From RGIG9115 sp045603225 (GTDB taxonomy: Bacteria; Bacillota; Clostridia; UBA1381): 64,000 nt of DNA. The stretch's first letter is position 1; every line of letters starts with the position of its first letter. The notes under the pieces are model-generated. The model had not been told where the DNA came from. It saw only the letters and a program-made list of their open reading frames with translations, and ran no database searches. This document shows, piece after piece, positions 35,754 to 45,215 of the stretch. The stretch spans positions 58,269 to 122,268 of the forward strand of contig JAZULT010000103.1 in NCBI GenBank assembly GCA_045603225.1. The letters are read 5' to 3'. Both the position numbers and the translations under genes were made by a program.

Positions 35754-36455
35754 CTATTCGCAAAAATAATCATCAATCGAATCAGCAATCGCCCACGCAA
35801 GCCGTGACTGATAATCAGAATCATTCAGTTTCATTTCTTCTTCTTTGTTAGAAATGAAACCACATTCCGCAAGAATAGCCGGAACAGGAGGATTTTTCAT
35901 AAGAAAAAGTCTTTTATCGGCAGTTGTTACCGTATGAGCTTCAGCTCCTGTAATTTCCGATATTTTTTTCTGAATGTTCTCCGCAAGCGGTTTTATATTT
36001 TCGTGATTTCCGGAGTAGAATATATGAAGCCCCCTTACACTCTCATCCTGAAACGAATTCATATGTATGCTTATAAATAATGATGCACCGCTGTTTTTCA
36101 TAATATTAAGCCTGTTCTGCATATCGCTTCTCTTCTTTTCTCGCAGTGATCCGCTTTCATCATCATATATTGCCTTATCACCGGTTCTCGTCATTATCGG
36201 AATATATCCCTTAGCCTCCAGCACCTCAGAAAGCTTTAATGCAATCTTAAGATTTATATCTTTTTCAAGAGTTCCCCCCACACCAATCGCCCCACCATCA
36301 GGGGAACCATGTCCTGCATCCACAATAATCCTGACAGGCATATTCCTGTCCGAAGCCTCTCCTATAATATACACAAGAGCTCCGCAAACCAGTGTGAATA
36401 TCACAATCATTGAAAATACCAGGAAAATACGTCTGTTGATAATAATCATATCCAT
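35754..36455 (-). CDS. cwlD: N-acetylmuramoyl-L-alanine amidase, CwlD-like
   Basis: 233 residues: an N-terminal membrane segment (RRIFLVFSMIVIFTLVCGALVYIIG) and an amidase_3 domain with zinc ligands in VDAGHGSPDGGAIG, the Glu in LEKDINLKIALKLS, FISIHMNSF and AILAECGFISNKEE. CwlD-type amidases prepare spore cortex muramic acid for delta-lactam formation. The length and single membrane anchor fit CwlD, and neighbouring sporulation genes support the call. Confidence 0.85.
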   Translation of the reverse strand: MDMIIINRRIFLVFSMIVIFTLVCGALVYIIGEASDRNMPVRIIVDAGHGSPDGGAIGVGGTLEKDINLKIALKLSEVLEAKGYIPIMTRTGDKAIYDDESGSLREKKRSDMQNRLNIMKNSGASLFISIHMNSFQDESVRGLHIFYSGNHENIKPLAENIQKKISEITGAEAHTVTTADKRLFLMKNPPVPAILAECGFISNKEEEMKLNDSDYQSRLAWAIADSIDDYFCE

Positions 36456-36513
36456 CCCTCCGTATACTAAATTTATGCAAATAATTTTGTCCTGATTTAT
36501 TTTTAATTTAAAT

Positions 36514-36553
36514 TTTACATAAATTTAACATATATAAGATTTTACATTTAACA
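36514..36553 (+). promoter_or_regulatory. Possible PhoP-box-like repeats upstream of the Na/Pi symporter
   Basis: Four TT(T/A)ACA hexamers occur at 36514, 36525, 36541 and 36548. The first pair is spaced by 11 bp, as in Bacillus PhoP boxes; the later spacing is irregular. The gene downstream is a phosphate symporter. Confidence 0.3.
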
Positions 36554-36598
36554 TAGATAATGTAAAATGTATGTAAAATTTATATAATGGAGGTTTTT

Positions 36599-38344
36599 AT
36601 GGATATTTTTTCATTTTTCACACTTTTCGGAGGACTTGCTTATTTCCTCTACGGTATGACTGTTATGTCAGGAGGTCTTGAAAAGCTTGCCGGCGGTAAG
36701 CTGGAAGGGATACTTAAAAAAATGACTTCAAACCCTTTTAAAAGCCTTGTGCTCGGTGCCGGTATAACAATCGCTATTCAGTCATCTTCTGCACTGACTG
36801 TTATGCTTGTAGGTCTTGTCAACTCAGGTATAATGAAATTGTCTCAGACTATCGGAGTAATAATGGGTTCCAATATCGGTACAACATTAACAGCTTGGAT
36901 TCTTAGTTTATCCGGTATTGAAAGCAGTAATATTTTTCTCAGACTCCTTAAACCCGAATCATTTTCGCCTGTTATGGCTTTTATAGGTATTTTACTAGTA
37001 ATGGTATCTAAAAATGTAAAAAAACGTGATATCGGTAAAATTCTTATCGGTTTTTCAGTTCTTATGTACGGTATGGAATTAATGGGAGACTCTGTGAGTC
37101 CTCTTGCAGATATGCCCGAATTTTCAAATATTCTTACAGCTTTTTCAAACCCTGTACTCGGTGTCATTATCGGTGCCCTTTTCACAGGTATAATACAAAG
37201 CTCCGCCGCATCGGTAGGTATTCTTCAGGCTCTCGCCCTTACCGGTCAGATTTCATTCGGAATGGCAATACCCATAATCATGGGGCAAAACATAGGTACA
37301 TGTGTTACATCTCTTATATCAAGTATAGGTGTTAACAGAAATGCAAAAAGAGTGTCTGTTGTACACATCTCATTTAATATAATTGGAACAGTAGTATGCC
37401 TTGCCGCCTTCTACATAGTCCATGCTATAGTAGATTTTGCTTTTATTGACCGTAGCATAACACCATTCTGGATAGCAATTGTACACAGTATATTTAATAT
37501 TACTACAACAATAATATTACTGCCATTCACAAAACAGCTTGAAAAGCTTGCAATGATTGTTGTCAAAGGTCAGGATACAGCATCTGACATTGAAATACTC
37601 GACGAAAGACTTCTCGCCACTCCACCTGTTGCTATTTCAAGATGTAAAGAAGTTACGGTGGATATGACACATCTTGCTTTTGACGCATTCAAGCGTTCTA
37701 TGAAGCTTCTTACTCAATACAATGAAGAAGAGGCTCAGAAGATTATAGATGACGAAAATAAAACAGACAAGCTCGAAGATATGCTCGGCAGTTACCTTGT
37801 GAAAGTTTCAAGACGAAGCCTGTCTGTGGAAGACAGCCATAAAAACTCCAATCTCTTGCTTACCATAGGTGATATCGAAAGAATAGGCGACCACGCAACC
37901 GATATAGTAAAAGCTGCTAAAGAAATCAACGAAAAAAATATAGTTTTCTCACCTGAAGCTATAAGAGAACTTCAGACGTTATCTTCAGCACTTGATGAAA
38001 TTCTTACACTTACATTTACTGCGTTCAGCGAAAATAATCTTGAAACAGCAAAGACAATTGAACCGCTTGAACAGGTTATAGACAAGCTTAAGAAAAATGC
38101 TAAAAACAATCATATCTCAAGACTTCAGCAGGATGAATGTACAATTGAAACCGGATTCGTATTCAACGACATACTAACACATTATGCAAGAACCGCTGAC
38201 CATTGTTCAAACATCGCTGTTTGTCTCATCCAGGTTGCCGGAGACAGCTTCGATACACACGAATATCTTAATAATGTCAAATCTCACGGTGATGATTCAT
38301 TTGACGAAATGTACAGAAGCTTCAAGAAAAAATATAACGCTTAA
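36599..38344 (+). CDS. Na+/phosphate cotransporter with C-terminal PhoU-like domain
   Basis: About 581 residues. Start set at the ATG at 36599, 5 nt after GGAGG; the ATG at 36587 overlaps that ribosome site. The two inverted NaPi repeats carry GAGITIAIQSSSALTVMLVGLVNSG and FTGIIQSSAASVGILQALALTGQ (QSSSA/QSSAA motifs). Residues of about 345-560 are a PhoU-type helical bundle (NLLLTIGDIERIGDHATDI; HYARTADHCSNIAV). It imports inorganic phosphate with sodium. tgt follows after 14 nt. Confidence 0.9.
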   Translation: MDIFSFFTLFGGLAYFLYGMTVMSGGLEKLAGGKLEGILKKMTSNPFKSLVLGAGITIAIQSSSALTVMLVGLVNSGIMKLSQTIGVIMGSNIGTTLTAWILSLSGIESSNIFLRLLKPESFSPVMAFIGILLVMVSKNVKKRDIGKILIGFSVLMYGMELMGDSVSPLADMPEFSNILTAFSNPVLGVIIGALFTGIIQSSAASVGILQALALTGQISFGMAIPIIMGQNIGTCVTSLISSIGVNRNAKRVSVVHISFNIIGTVVCLAAFYIVHAIVDFAFIDRSITPFWIAIVHSIFNITTTIILLPFTKQLEKLAMIVVKGQDTASDIEILDERLLATPPVAISRCKEVTVDMTHLAFDAFKRSMKLLTQYNEEEAQKIIDDENKTDKLEDMLGSYLVKVSRRSLSVEDSHKNSNLLLTIGDIERIGDHATDIVKAAKEINEKNIVFSPEAIRELQTLSSALDEILTLTFTAFSENNLETAKTIEPLEQVIDKLKKNAKNNHISRLQQDECTIETGFVFNDILTHYARTADHCSNIAVCLIQVAGDSFDTHEYLNNVKSHGDDSFDEMYRSFKKKYNA

Positions 38345-38358
38345 AGAAAGGTTTATTC

Positions 38359-39489
38359 ATGTTTAAAATTCTTCATACTAACGGACTTGCAAGACGAGGC
38401 AGATTCGAAACCGTTCACGGAACTATAGAAACTCCCGTATTTCAGAATGTAGGTACTGCCGCTGCTATAAAAGGCGCTGTATCTTCCATGGATTTAAAAG
38501 AAATCGGTTGTCAGGTTGAACTTTCCAACACATACCACCTTCATCTTCGCCCGGGCGATAAGGTGGTTAAAGATATGGGCGGTCTTCATAAGTTTATGAA
38601 CTGGGACAGACCGATACTTACTGACAGCGGCGGCTTTCAGGTATTTTCACTGGCATCGCTCAGAAAAATTACAGAAGAAGGCGTCAGCTTTAATTCACAT
38701 ATTGACGGGCACCATATATTTATGGGTCCCGAAGAGAGCATGCAGATTCATTCAAATCTCGCATCAACTATAGCTATGGCATTTGATGAATGTGTAGAAA
38801 ATCCTGCTCCATACGATTATGTCAAGCAATCAGCTGACAGAACATTCAGATGGCTTGAACGATGCAAGACTGAAATGGAAAGACTTAATTCACTTCCGGA
38901 TACCATAAATAAAAATCAGTTGCTTTTCGGTATCAATCAGGGTGGAATATTTGATGACCTGCGTATTGAACATATGAAAAAAATTTCGAAGCTTGATTTG
39001 CCCGGATATGCTATCGGCGGTCTTGCTGTGGGTGAATCGCATCAGGAAATGTATCACATACTTGATGTAACCCTTCCCTTCGCTCCTGAAAACAAGCCAA
39101 GATATCTGATGGGTGTCGGTACTCCGACAAACATTATTGAAGGAGTTGCCCGCGGTATAGACTTTTTCGACTGTGTAATCGCCAGCCGGAATGCCAGACA
39201 CGCCAATTTGTACACATGGAACGGAACGATGAATCTGATGAACGCAAAATACGAGCGTGACAACAAGCCTGCAGATGAAAACTGCGGTTGTCCGATGTGC
39301 AAAAATTACACAAGAGCATATGTGCGTCATCTTTTTAAAGCCAAAGAAATGCTTGCTATGCGACTTTGCGTACTTCACAATCTTTACTTCTACAATGAGC
39401 TTATGGCAAAAATCAGAGAAGCTATAGAAGAAGACAGATTTGATGCATTCAGAGCAGAATATTCTGAAAAACTTTCAAAACGAATTTAA
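38359..39489 (+). CDS. tgt: Queuine/preQ1 tRNA-guanine transglycosylase
   Basis: 376 residues, full length. Motifs: ARRGRFETVHGTIETPVFQNVGT, the nucleophile Asp region LTDSGGFQVFSL, IDFFDCVIASRNARHANL, and zinc ligands in CGCPMCKNYTRAYVRHLFKAKEMLAMRLCVLHNLYF. It swaps guanine for preQ1 at position 34 of GUN-anticodon tRNAs. AGAAAGG lies upstream; probably co-transcribed with the phosphate symporter. Confidence 0.95.
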   Translation: MFKILHTNGLARRGRFETVHGTIETPVFQNVGTAAAIKGAVSSMDLKEIGCQVELSNTYHLHLRPGDKVVKDMGGLHKFMNWDRPILTDSGGFQVFSLASLRKITEEGVSFNSHIDGHHIFMGPEESMQIHSNLASTIAMAFDECVENPAPYDYVKQSADRTFRWLERCKTEMERLNSLPDTINKNQLLFGINQGGIFDDLRIEHMKKISKLDLPGYAIGGLAVGESHQEMYHILDVTLPFAPENKPRYLMGVGTPTNIIEGVARGIDFFDCVIASRNARHANLYTWNGTMNLMNAKYERDNKPADENCGCPMCKNYTRAYVRHLFKAKEMLAMRLCVLHNLYFYNELMAKIREAIEEDRFDAFRAEYSEKLSKRI

Positions 39490-39496
39490 TATGTAT

Positions 39497-39548
39497 AGGG
39501 AATGTATAAACAGTACGGAACAGTCGTGCAATTTTGTATACATTCCCT
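39497..39548. terminator. Bidirectional terminator between tgt and spmB
   Basis: 12-bp perfect stem AGGGAATGTATA (39497-39508) with TATACATTCCCT (39537-39548). It lies between convergent genes and touches the spmB stop codon. Confidence 0.75.
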
Positions 39549-40048
39549 TATTTTATCAGTAAGCATGCAACTATTACACACACCGCATCACCTATAAGCG
39601 CACACGGCAACACTCTTTTCACGTCCTTTATTCCTACCGCTCCGAAATAAACTGCCATTGTATAAAACGTCGTTTCTGTCGAACCCATAATCACACCTGA
39701 AATCATACCAATCCGGCTGTCAGGTCCATAAGCTGAAAAGCTGTCAGTTAAAAGTCCCATCGCACCACTTCCCGATATCGGTCTTAAAATAATCATCGGA
39801 ATCAACTCAGACGGAATATTCATTTTTTCAAATAACGGTGCCATTAAACGAACGACATAATCCAGTGCCCCGGACGCTCTGAACATAGATACAGCGGTCA
39901 GTATCACTATCATTGTCGGAACAATTTTAAGTACTGTCTTTAATCCTTCATCCGCACCTGATATGACAGTATTGTACACCGGAACTTTATTCTTAAGACA
40001 TGATATTATAATTATACTGATAAATCCCGGAATTATATATTTACCCAT
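39548..40048 (-). CDS. spmB: Spore maturation protein B
   Basis: 166 residues, a nucleoside-recognition (Gate) domain membrane protein: ISGADEGLKTVLKIVPTMIVILTAVSMFRASGALDYV, LRPISGSGAMGLLTDSF, MGSTETTFYTMAVYFGAVGIKDVKR. With SpmA it is needed for spore core dehydration in Bacillus. It overlaps spmA by 8 nt. Confidence 0.9.
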   Translation of the reverse strand: MGKYIIPGFISIIIISCLKNKVPVYNTVISGADEGLKTVLKIVPTMIVILTAVSMFRASGALDYVVRLMAPLFEKMNIPSELIPMIILRPISGSGAMGLLTDSFSAYGPDSRIGMISGVIMGSTETTFYTMAVYFGAVGIKDVKRVLPCALIGDAVCVIVACLLIK

Positions 40049-40631
40049 TCTTTTCTTCCCTTTTACCTGATATAAAATACAAAAGCTTCACCGCACACAC
40101 AGCGGCACAAAGCGAAACTGCAGAGCATATCCATATCGGAACTATAACTGAAAATGCATCAGAACTTCCATATGCTGATCTAAGCGCAATTATACTTGAC
40201 GGAACAAGCTGAAAAGCAGCAGTGTTCATAACAGCAAAGGTTGCCATATTTACATCCGGTCTCCCGCAGCATTCACGGTTCAATTCCTTCATAGCTCTCA
40301 CTCCTACAGGCGTTGCTCCGTTTCCTGTTCCAAGCATATTTGCAGTAATATTCAATGTCATATATTTCATAGCTTCCGAGTCCTCATCAACATTCGGAAA
40401 TACCTTTTTCATAACCGGCATCATAAGCTTTTTTATAAAATCACTTACACCGGACTTTACTGCTGCTTCAAGCAGACCATTCCACAAACACATTATCCCT
40501 GCAAATGACAGTACAATTTTTACCGCTTCAGACGAACCGTTCATTCCTGCCGTAATTACCTCATCAACGTTTCCGTTTATAATCCCGAAAACAACTGAAA
40601 CCAGTATAAGAATAGACCAGAACAAATTCAT
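40041..40631 (-). CDS. spmA: Spore maturation protein A
   Basis: 196 residues, Gate-domain membrane protein partner of SpmB: VVFGIINGNVDEVITAGMNGSSEAVKIVLSFAGIMCLWNGLLEAAVKSG, NITANMLGTGNGATPVGVRAMKEL, FAVMNTAAFQLVPSSIIALR. GGAGGTGTATGAAAA lies before the ATG. First gene of the spmAB pair, divergent from ireB. Confidence 0.9.
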   Translation of the reverse strand: MNLFWSILILVSVVFGIINGNVDEVITAGMNGSSEAVKIVLSFAGIMCLWNGLLEAAVKSGVSDFIKKLMMPVMKKVFPNVDEDSEAMKYMTLNITANMLGTGNGATPVGVRAMKELNRECCGRPDVNMATFAVMNTAAFQLVPSSIIALRSAYGSSDAFSVIVPIWICSAVSLCAAVCAVKLLYFISGKREEKNG

Positions 40632-40729
40632 TTTTCATACACCTCCATAAAAAATATGATATAAATGAACACAAAATGCGTTTATTAATAAATAAATTAT
40701 GAATTATATATAAATTTCTGAAAAAACAC

Positions 40730-40758
40730 TTGCAAAAACATAAAAAAAGTTGTATTAT
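40730..40758 (+). promoter_or_regulatory. Predicted promoter of ireB
   Basis: TTGCAA (40730-40735), 17-bp spacer, TATTAT (40753-40758), 31 bp before the ATG. Confidence 0.6.
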
Positions 40759-40789
40759 TATATTATTAAATAAAGGGAGGTTAACGGAT

Positions 40790-41041
40790 ATGTCACTTAA
40801 CGAAACTATGAAATTCAATATTGATATTGACAAAGATGACGAAGTAAAAAATATAATGGAAAAGGTCTATAAAGCACTTCAGGTTAAAGGGTATGACCCT
40901 GTAAGCCAGATTGTCGGTTATGTGCTTTCCGGGGATCCGACTTATATTACCAGCTATGACGGTGCAAGAGGTCTTATTACAAAGCTCGAACGCGATGAGC
41001 TTCTCGAAGAATTTGTAAAAGCCTATCTTAAAGCGCTGTAA
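40790..41041 (+). CDS. ireB: IreB-family regulatory phosphoprotein (UPF0297)
   Basis: 83 residues from the ATG at 40790 (GGGAGG 8 nt upstream). Conserved pattern: MKFNI...VYKALQVKGYDPVSQIVGYVLSGDPTYITSYDGARGLITKLERDELLEEFVKAYL. IreB is phosphorylated by the PASTA kinase IreK/PrkC in enterococci and tunes cephalosporin tolerance. Usual neighbours (ruvX/yqgF, DUF1292) are absent. Confidence 0.93.
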   Translation: MSLNETMKFNIDIDKDDEVKNIMEKVYKALQVKGYDPVSQIVGYVLSGDPTYITSYDGARGLITKLERDELLEEFVKAYLKAL

Positions 41042-41068
41042 TAGCAACACTGAAAGGAAAAAATTATA

Positions 41069-41710
41069 ATGAGTGAATCAACAAAAAAATCAATCGGTAG
41101 AGAAATATGGGAATGGACTTATACCATAGTTATTGCTGTAGTAATCGCGTTTACTATTAAAACATTTCTTTTTGATATCGTAAAAGTAGACGGTTCAAGT
41201 ATGGAAAATACTCTTCACCACGGTGAAAGACTTGTAATAACCAAGCTCGGTTATACACCGGAGGCAGGAGATATTGTAATTCTCGACTCAACTTATAAAA
41301 ACAGAGAAGTATATTATAATGCAATTGCTGAGGAAAAAGGAAAAGATGAACTTAACTTCTTTGAGAAGCTTATAGAAAAGTTTTCTCTTCCCGAAAATTG
41401 CAAAAGCAGATTTTATGTTAAAAGAGTAATCGCAACTCCCGGACAGACAATTGACATTCAGAACGGTGACGTTATTGTTGACGGAGAGATAATTGAAGAA
41501 AACTATATAAACGGAACTACTTATATTACCGATCCATCAGTAATCTATCCCGTTACAGTTGAAGAAGGTCATGTATTTGTTATGGGCGACAACAGAGAGC
41601 ACAGCACAGACAGCCGTTTTTCTTCACTCGGTCAGGTACCATTCGAGGCTGTAATCGGCAAATCCCAGTTCCGTATATGGCCGCTTAATCAAATAGGTGC
41701 AACTAAATAA
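41069..41710 (+). CDS. lepB: Signal peptidase I
   Basis: 213 residues. One N-terminal membrane segment (WTYTIVIAVVIAFTIKTFLF), catalytic Ser44 in VDGSSMENTL, catalytic Lys in YVKRVIATPGQTI, and the box E motif VMGDNREHSTDSR. It removes signal peptides at the outer face of the membrane. A 35-residue insert (about 95-130) separates the Ser and Lys boxes. Confidence 0.94.
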   Translation: MSESTKKSIGREIWEWTYTIVIAVVIAFTIKTFLFDIVKVDGSSMENTLHHGERLVITKLGYTPEAGDIVILDSTYKNREVYYNAIAEEKGKDELNFFEKLIEKFSLPENCKSRFYVKRVIATPGQTIDIQNGDVIVDGEIIEENYINGTTYITDPSVIYPVTVEEGHVFVMGDNREHSTDSRFSSLGQVPFEAVIGKSQFRIWPLNQIGATK

Positions 41711-41723
41711 CGAAAGGATTATT

Positions 41724-42608
41724 ATGGATCAGAACAAAACAGGGATCCAGTCTAAAGCTCTGCACTGGTATCCCGGACATATGGCAAAAACCAGGCGACT
41801 GATTGAAGAAAATCTTAAGCTTATTGATGTAGCTGTCGAAATAACGGATGCACGAATCCCATTTTCAGGCCGAAATCCTTATCTTGATGATTTTATGAAA
41901 ACAAAGCCGCGAATGATTCTTATGAACAAATCCGACATGGCTGATCAGAATGTCACATCAAAATGGATAGAATTCTATGAAAAACAGGGAATCCATGTAA
42001 TTCCGATAAGCTGTGCAACAGGTGCGGGAATAAATAAAATTCTCCCTGAAGCAGAAAGACTTGTTTCGGATAAGCTCGAACGTGATAAAGAAAAAGGCAG
42101 AAACAGGACACTCAAACTAATGATAACCGGTATTCCGAATGTCGGGAAATCAAGCTTAATTAATAAACTGTCAGGTAAAGCCGGTACAATCACAGGAAAC
42201 AAGCCGGGTGTAACTAAAGGAAAACAATGGATCCGACTAAGAGGCAGCTGTGAGTTACTCGATACTCCCGGAATACTACCGCAAAAATTTGAAGATGAAT
42301 CTGTTGCCGAAAGACTTGCTCTTACCGGTGCAATAAAAGATGAGATAATGAACACTGAATTACTATCATACAAACTCATCGATTATCTCAAAACAAATTA
42401 CAACAACGAACTATGTGAAAGATACAAAATCAAAACTGATATTTCTGAATACGAGTCTTATGAGATACTTGAGCTAATCGGCAGAAACCGCGGATTTGTA
42501 ATTTCCGGCGGAGAAACAGATACAGAAAGAGCCGCTAAAATGATTATAGACGAATTCAGAGCATGCAAAATCGGGAAGATTACACTTGAATTCCCGGAAA
42601 CAATATAA
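41724..42608 (+). CDS. rbgA: Ribosome biogenesis GTPase RbgA (YlqF)
   Basis: About 294 residues; ATG at 41724 has AAAGG upstream. Circularly permuted GTPase: WYPGHMAKTRRLIEENL, VAVEITDARIPFSGRNP, G4 LMNKSDMAD, then G1 GIPNVGKSSLINKLSGK and G3 LLDTPGILPQKFEDE. It matures the 50S subunit. The C-terminal RNA-binding extension is present. Follows lepB by 13 nt. Confidence 0.94.
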   Translation: MDQNKTGIQSKALHWYPGHMAKTRRLIEENLKLIDVAVEITDARIPFSGRNPYLDDFMKTKPRMILMNKSDMADQNVTSKWIEFYEKQGIHVIPISCATGAGINKILPEAERLVSDKLERDKEKGRNRTLKLMITGIPNVGKSSLINKLSGKAGTITGNKPGVTKGKQWIRLRGSCELLDTPGILPQKFEDESVAERLALTGAIKDEIMNTELLSYKLIDYLKTNYNNELCERYKIKTDISEYESYEILELIGRNRGFVISGGETDTERAAKMIIDEFRACKIGKITLEFPETI

Positions 42609-42626
42609 ATTGAAAGGATGTTCTTC

Positions 42627-43250
42627 ATGAAAGTTCTGTTAGTTAACGGAAGCCCTCATGAAAAGGGCTGTACATACACAGCGTTAAATGTGATAGCTGA
42701 AAAGTTAAATGAAAATGAAATTGAAACTGAAATAGTCTGGCTCGGTAACGGTGCTGTATACGACTGTATAGGCTGTGGAGCATGCAAAGAAAAAGGAAAG
42801 TGCGTATTCGATGATGATGCAGTCAACTTAATTGCTGAAAAAGCAAAAGCTTCCGATGGATTTGTATTTGGATCACCTGTATACTATGCTCATCCGTCAG
42901 GAAGGGTATTGTCTGCTCTCGACAGACTGTTTATGTCTGCAGGACAAAGTTTAGCACATAAGCCTGCGGCTTGCATTTCATCCGCAAGACGTGCCGGCAC
43001 AACCGCTACAATTGATGCAATGCTGAAACATCTTACAATCAATCAGATGCCGGTTGTATCATCCACTTACTGGACTATGGTTCACGGAAGCAAGCCGGAA
43101 GATGTTATGAAGGATTCAGAAGGTCTTCAGACAATGAGAAATCTTGCAAATAATATGACATGGATTCTGAAATGTATTAAGGTTGGCAGTGAAAACGGTA
43201 TAACCGCACCGACAAACGAAAAAACACAAAGAACAAGTTTTATCAGATAA
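42627..43250 (+). CDS. Flavodoxin-family iron-sulfur flavoprotein / FMN reductase
   Basis: About 207 residues from the ATG at 42627 (AAAGG 9 nt upstream). MKVLLVNGSPHEKGCTYTAL is the FMN phosphate loop. CIGCGACKEKGKC gives a CxxCxxCx5C array as in iron-sulfur flavoproteins, which carry a [4Fe-4S] cluster. FGSPVYYAHPSGRVLSALDRLF is the FMN ring region. Electron carrier or reductase; partner unknown. Followed by a strong terminator. Confidence 0.82.
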   Translation: MKVLLVNGSPHEKGCTYTALNVIAEKLNENEIETEIVWLGNGAVYDCIGCGACKEKGKCVFDDDAVNLIAEKAKASDGFVFGSPVYYAHPSGRVLSALDRLFMSAGQSLAHKPAACISSARRAGTTATIDAMLKHLTINQMPVVSSTYWTMVHGSKPEDVMKDSEGLQTMRNLANNMTWILKCIKVGSENGITAPTNEKTQRTSFIR

Positions 43251-43259
43251 CATAAAAAT

Positions 43260-43322
43260 AAAGCATTTGCTGAGAGGTAGAAGCATGACCTTAAAGGTCA
43301 ATCTCCGCAAATGCTTTCTTTT
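43260..43322. terminator. Bidirectional terminator between flavoprotein gene and rny
   Basis: 11-bp stem AAAGCATTTGC (43260-43270) with GCAAATGCTTT (43307-43317), enclosing a second hairpin GACCTTAAAGGTC, then a T-rich tract on +. It separates convergent genes. Confidence 0.8.
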
Positions 43323-43352
43323 TATTTCCAATTCACTCAATCAAACGACTGT

Positions 43353-44912
43353 TTATTTAGCATAATCAACCGTTCGCGTCTCGCGAATCAGACTAACCTT
43401 AATCTGTCCGGGATATTCAAGTTCACTTTCTATCTTTTTAGCAATATCCCTTGCAACTATAATCATAGCCGCGTCGTTAACCACTTCGGGTTTAACCATA
43501 ATTCTGATTTCTCTACCCGCCTGAATCGCAAATGACTTATCAACACCATTGAACTCATTAGCAAGTTCTTCAAGTTTCTGGAGTCTCTGGATATAGGTTT
43601 CGAGATTTTCACGTCTTGCACCCGGTCTTGCAGCTGATATAGCATCTGCTGCCTGAACAAGGCAAGCAACAAGAGTTTCTGACTCTACATCACCGTGATG
43701 TGCCATAATTGCATGGATAACATCTTTATTTTCACGATATTTCTTAGCAATATCAGCACCGATTGTTACATGAGAACCTTCGATTTCATGGTCAACTGCT
43801 TTACCGATATCATGAAGCAATCCTGCACGTTTCGCAAGCTTAACATCAAGTCCAAGCTCCCCTGCCATAACACCGGCAAGATGAGATACTTCAATTGAAT
43901 GGCGAAGCACATTCTGTCCATAGCTTGTACGGAATCTGAGTTTACCGAGTAATTTTATAAGCTCAGGATGTAATCCGTGCACTCCTGTCTCGAATGTTGC
44001 ATTTTCACCTTCCTGCTTAATGGTTGCATCAACCTCTTTCTTAGCTTTCTCAACGCTTTCTTCAATCTTTGTCGGATGAATTCTACCGTCTGTAATAAGC
44101 TTTTCAAGAGCTAATTTTGCAACTTCACGTCTGATAGGATCAAAGCTTGAAACTATAACAGCTTCCGGTGTATCATCAATTATAAGTTCCACTCCGGTAA
44201 GTGTTTCAAGGGCTCTAATATTTCGTCCCTCACGACCGATTATTCTTCCCTTCATTTCATCATTAGGAAGATTTACAACCGATACTGTAGTTTCGGCAAC
44301 ATGATCTGCCGCAACCTTCTGAACTGACAATGCAACAAGATTTTTCGCTGTACGGTCAGCATTATCTTTTGCTTCCTGTACAATTTCTTTAACCATTTTT
44401 GCCGCATCATGACGAGTCTCATTTTCAATTTCCTTCATAAGAATATCACGAGCTTCATCTCTTGTCAGGTTCGATATTTTCTCAAGTTGTATTGTTTGCT
44501 CTTTCTTTATTTCTGTGATTTCCTCATTCTTTTGCTCAAGATCTTTCAATCTCTGATTAAGCGTATTTTCCTTCTTTTCCAAAGCTTCATTCTTGCGGTC
44601 AAGATTCTCTTCTTTCTGAGTCACTCTTCTTTCCTGACGTCCGATTTCAGCTCTGCGCTCTTTAATTTCCTTGTCAAGATCGGCTCTCAGTTTTTGATTT
44701 TCTTCCTTAGCCTCAAGCAACAATTCACGCTTTTTAGCATCTGCACTTTTCTTAGCTTCCTCAATAATGCCCTCAGCTTTCTTTTCAGCTGAACCATATT
44801 CTGCTTCTGCAATTTTTTTTCTGTATTTTATCCCCAGGAAAAAAGAAGCAACGTTAAGGAGAGCCAGTACACAAATTAGTATAATCCAAATATAAGTATC
44901 TATATTGAGCAC
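43353..44912 (-). CDS. rny: Ribonuclease Y
   Basis: About 520 residues: an N-terminal membrane anchor (YIWIILICVLALLNVASFFLGI), a long charged coiled coil (residues of about 30-200 of E/K/A repeats), a KH domain (IIGREGRNIRALETLTGVELIIDDTPE) and an HD domain (HSIEVSHLAGVMAGELG, RAGLLHDIGKAVDHEIEGSH). It starts most mRNA decay in Firmicutes. The start is uncertain: no ATG has a ribosome site; GTG at 44912 is chosen, but AAGGGG is 8 nt upstream of an ATA four codons later. Confidence 0.93.
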   Translation of the reverse strand: MLNIDTYIWIILICVLALLNVASFFLGIKYRKKIAEAEYGSAEKKAEGIIEEAKKSADAKKRELLLEAKEENQKLRADLDKEIKERRAEIGRQERRVTQKEENLDRKNEALEKKENTLNQRLKDLEQKNEEITEIKKEQTIQLEKISNLTRDEARDILMKEIENETRHDAAKMVKEIVQEAKDNADRTAKNLVALSVQKVAADHVAETTVSVVNLPNDEMKGRIIGREGRNIRALETLTGVELIIDDTPEAVIVSSFDPIRREVAKLALEKLITDGRIHPTKIEESVEKAKKEVDATIKQEGENATFETGVHGLHPELIKLLGKLRFRTSYGQNVLRHSIEVSHLAGVMAGELGLDVKLAKRAGLLHDIGKAVDHEIEGSHVTIGADIAKKYRENKDVIHAIMAHHGDVESETLVACLVQAADAISAARPGARRENLETYIQRLQKLEELANEFNGVDKSFAIQAGREIRIMVKPEVVNDAAMIIVARDIAKKIESELEYPGQIKVSLIRETRTVDYAK

Positions 44913-45215
44913 CCCTTTCTTTTCTTTGGGATGCATTCTTAAAATGAACGCTTTATGCCTCCACAGCAAAGCAATTGCAGGTTATTAAAGCCGCTATGTA
45001 GTTTTTTGAAGCGTTCTTATCTATCAAGAATGCTCCTCTTTTAAGTATAATCAACTACACGTATTTGTATAAAAAAACAAACACATTCATTAAACAATAC
45101 AGAAACTATTTAAAGAATTTCAGCATACTCCTATATTTTATACTATTTTATTTATTTTGTCAAGATGTTTTTCAAATTTTGTATTAATTTTTAATATTTC
45201 TGAAATATTAGCTCT

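Noticed and set aside
40632..40700. Sigma-E or sigma-G promoter before spmA
   Set aside because: A GCATTTT/CATATTTT pair can be drawn, but in such AT-rich DNA the match is too loose to claim.
45180..45215. Terminator after the unknown gene at 45216
   Set aside because: AATATTTC/GAAATATT is palindromic but AT-only, with almost no loop and no clear U-run on the minus strand.
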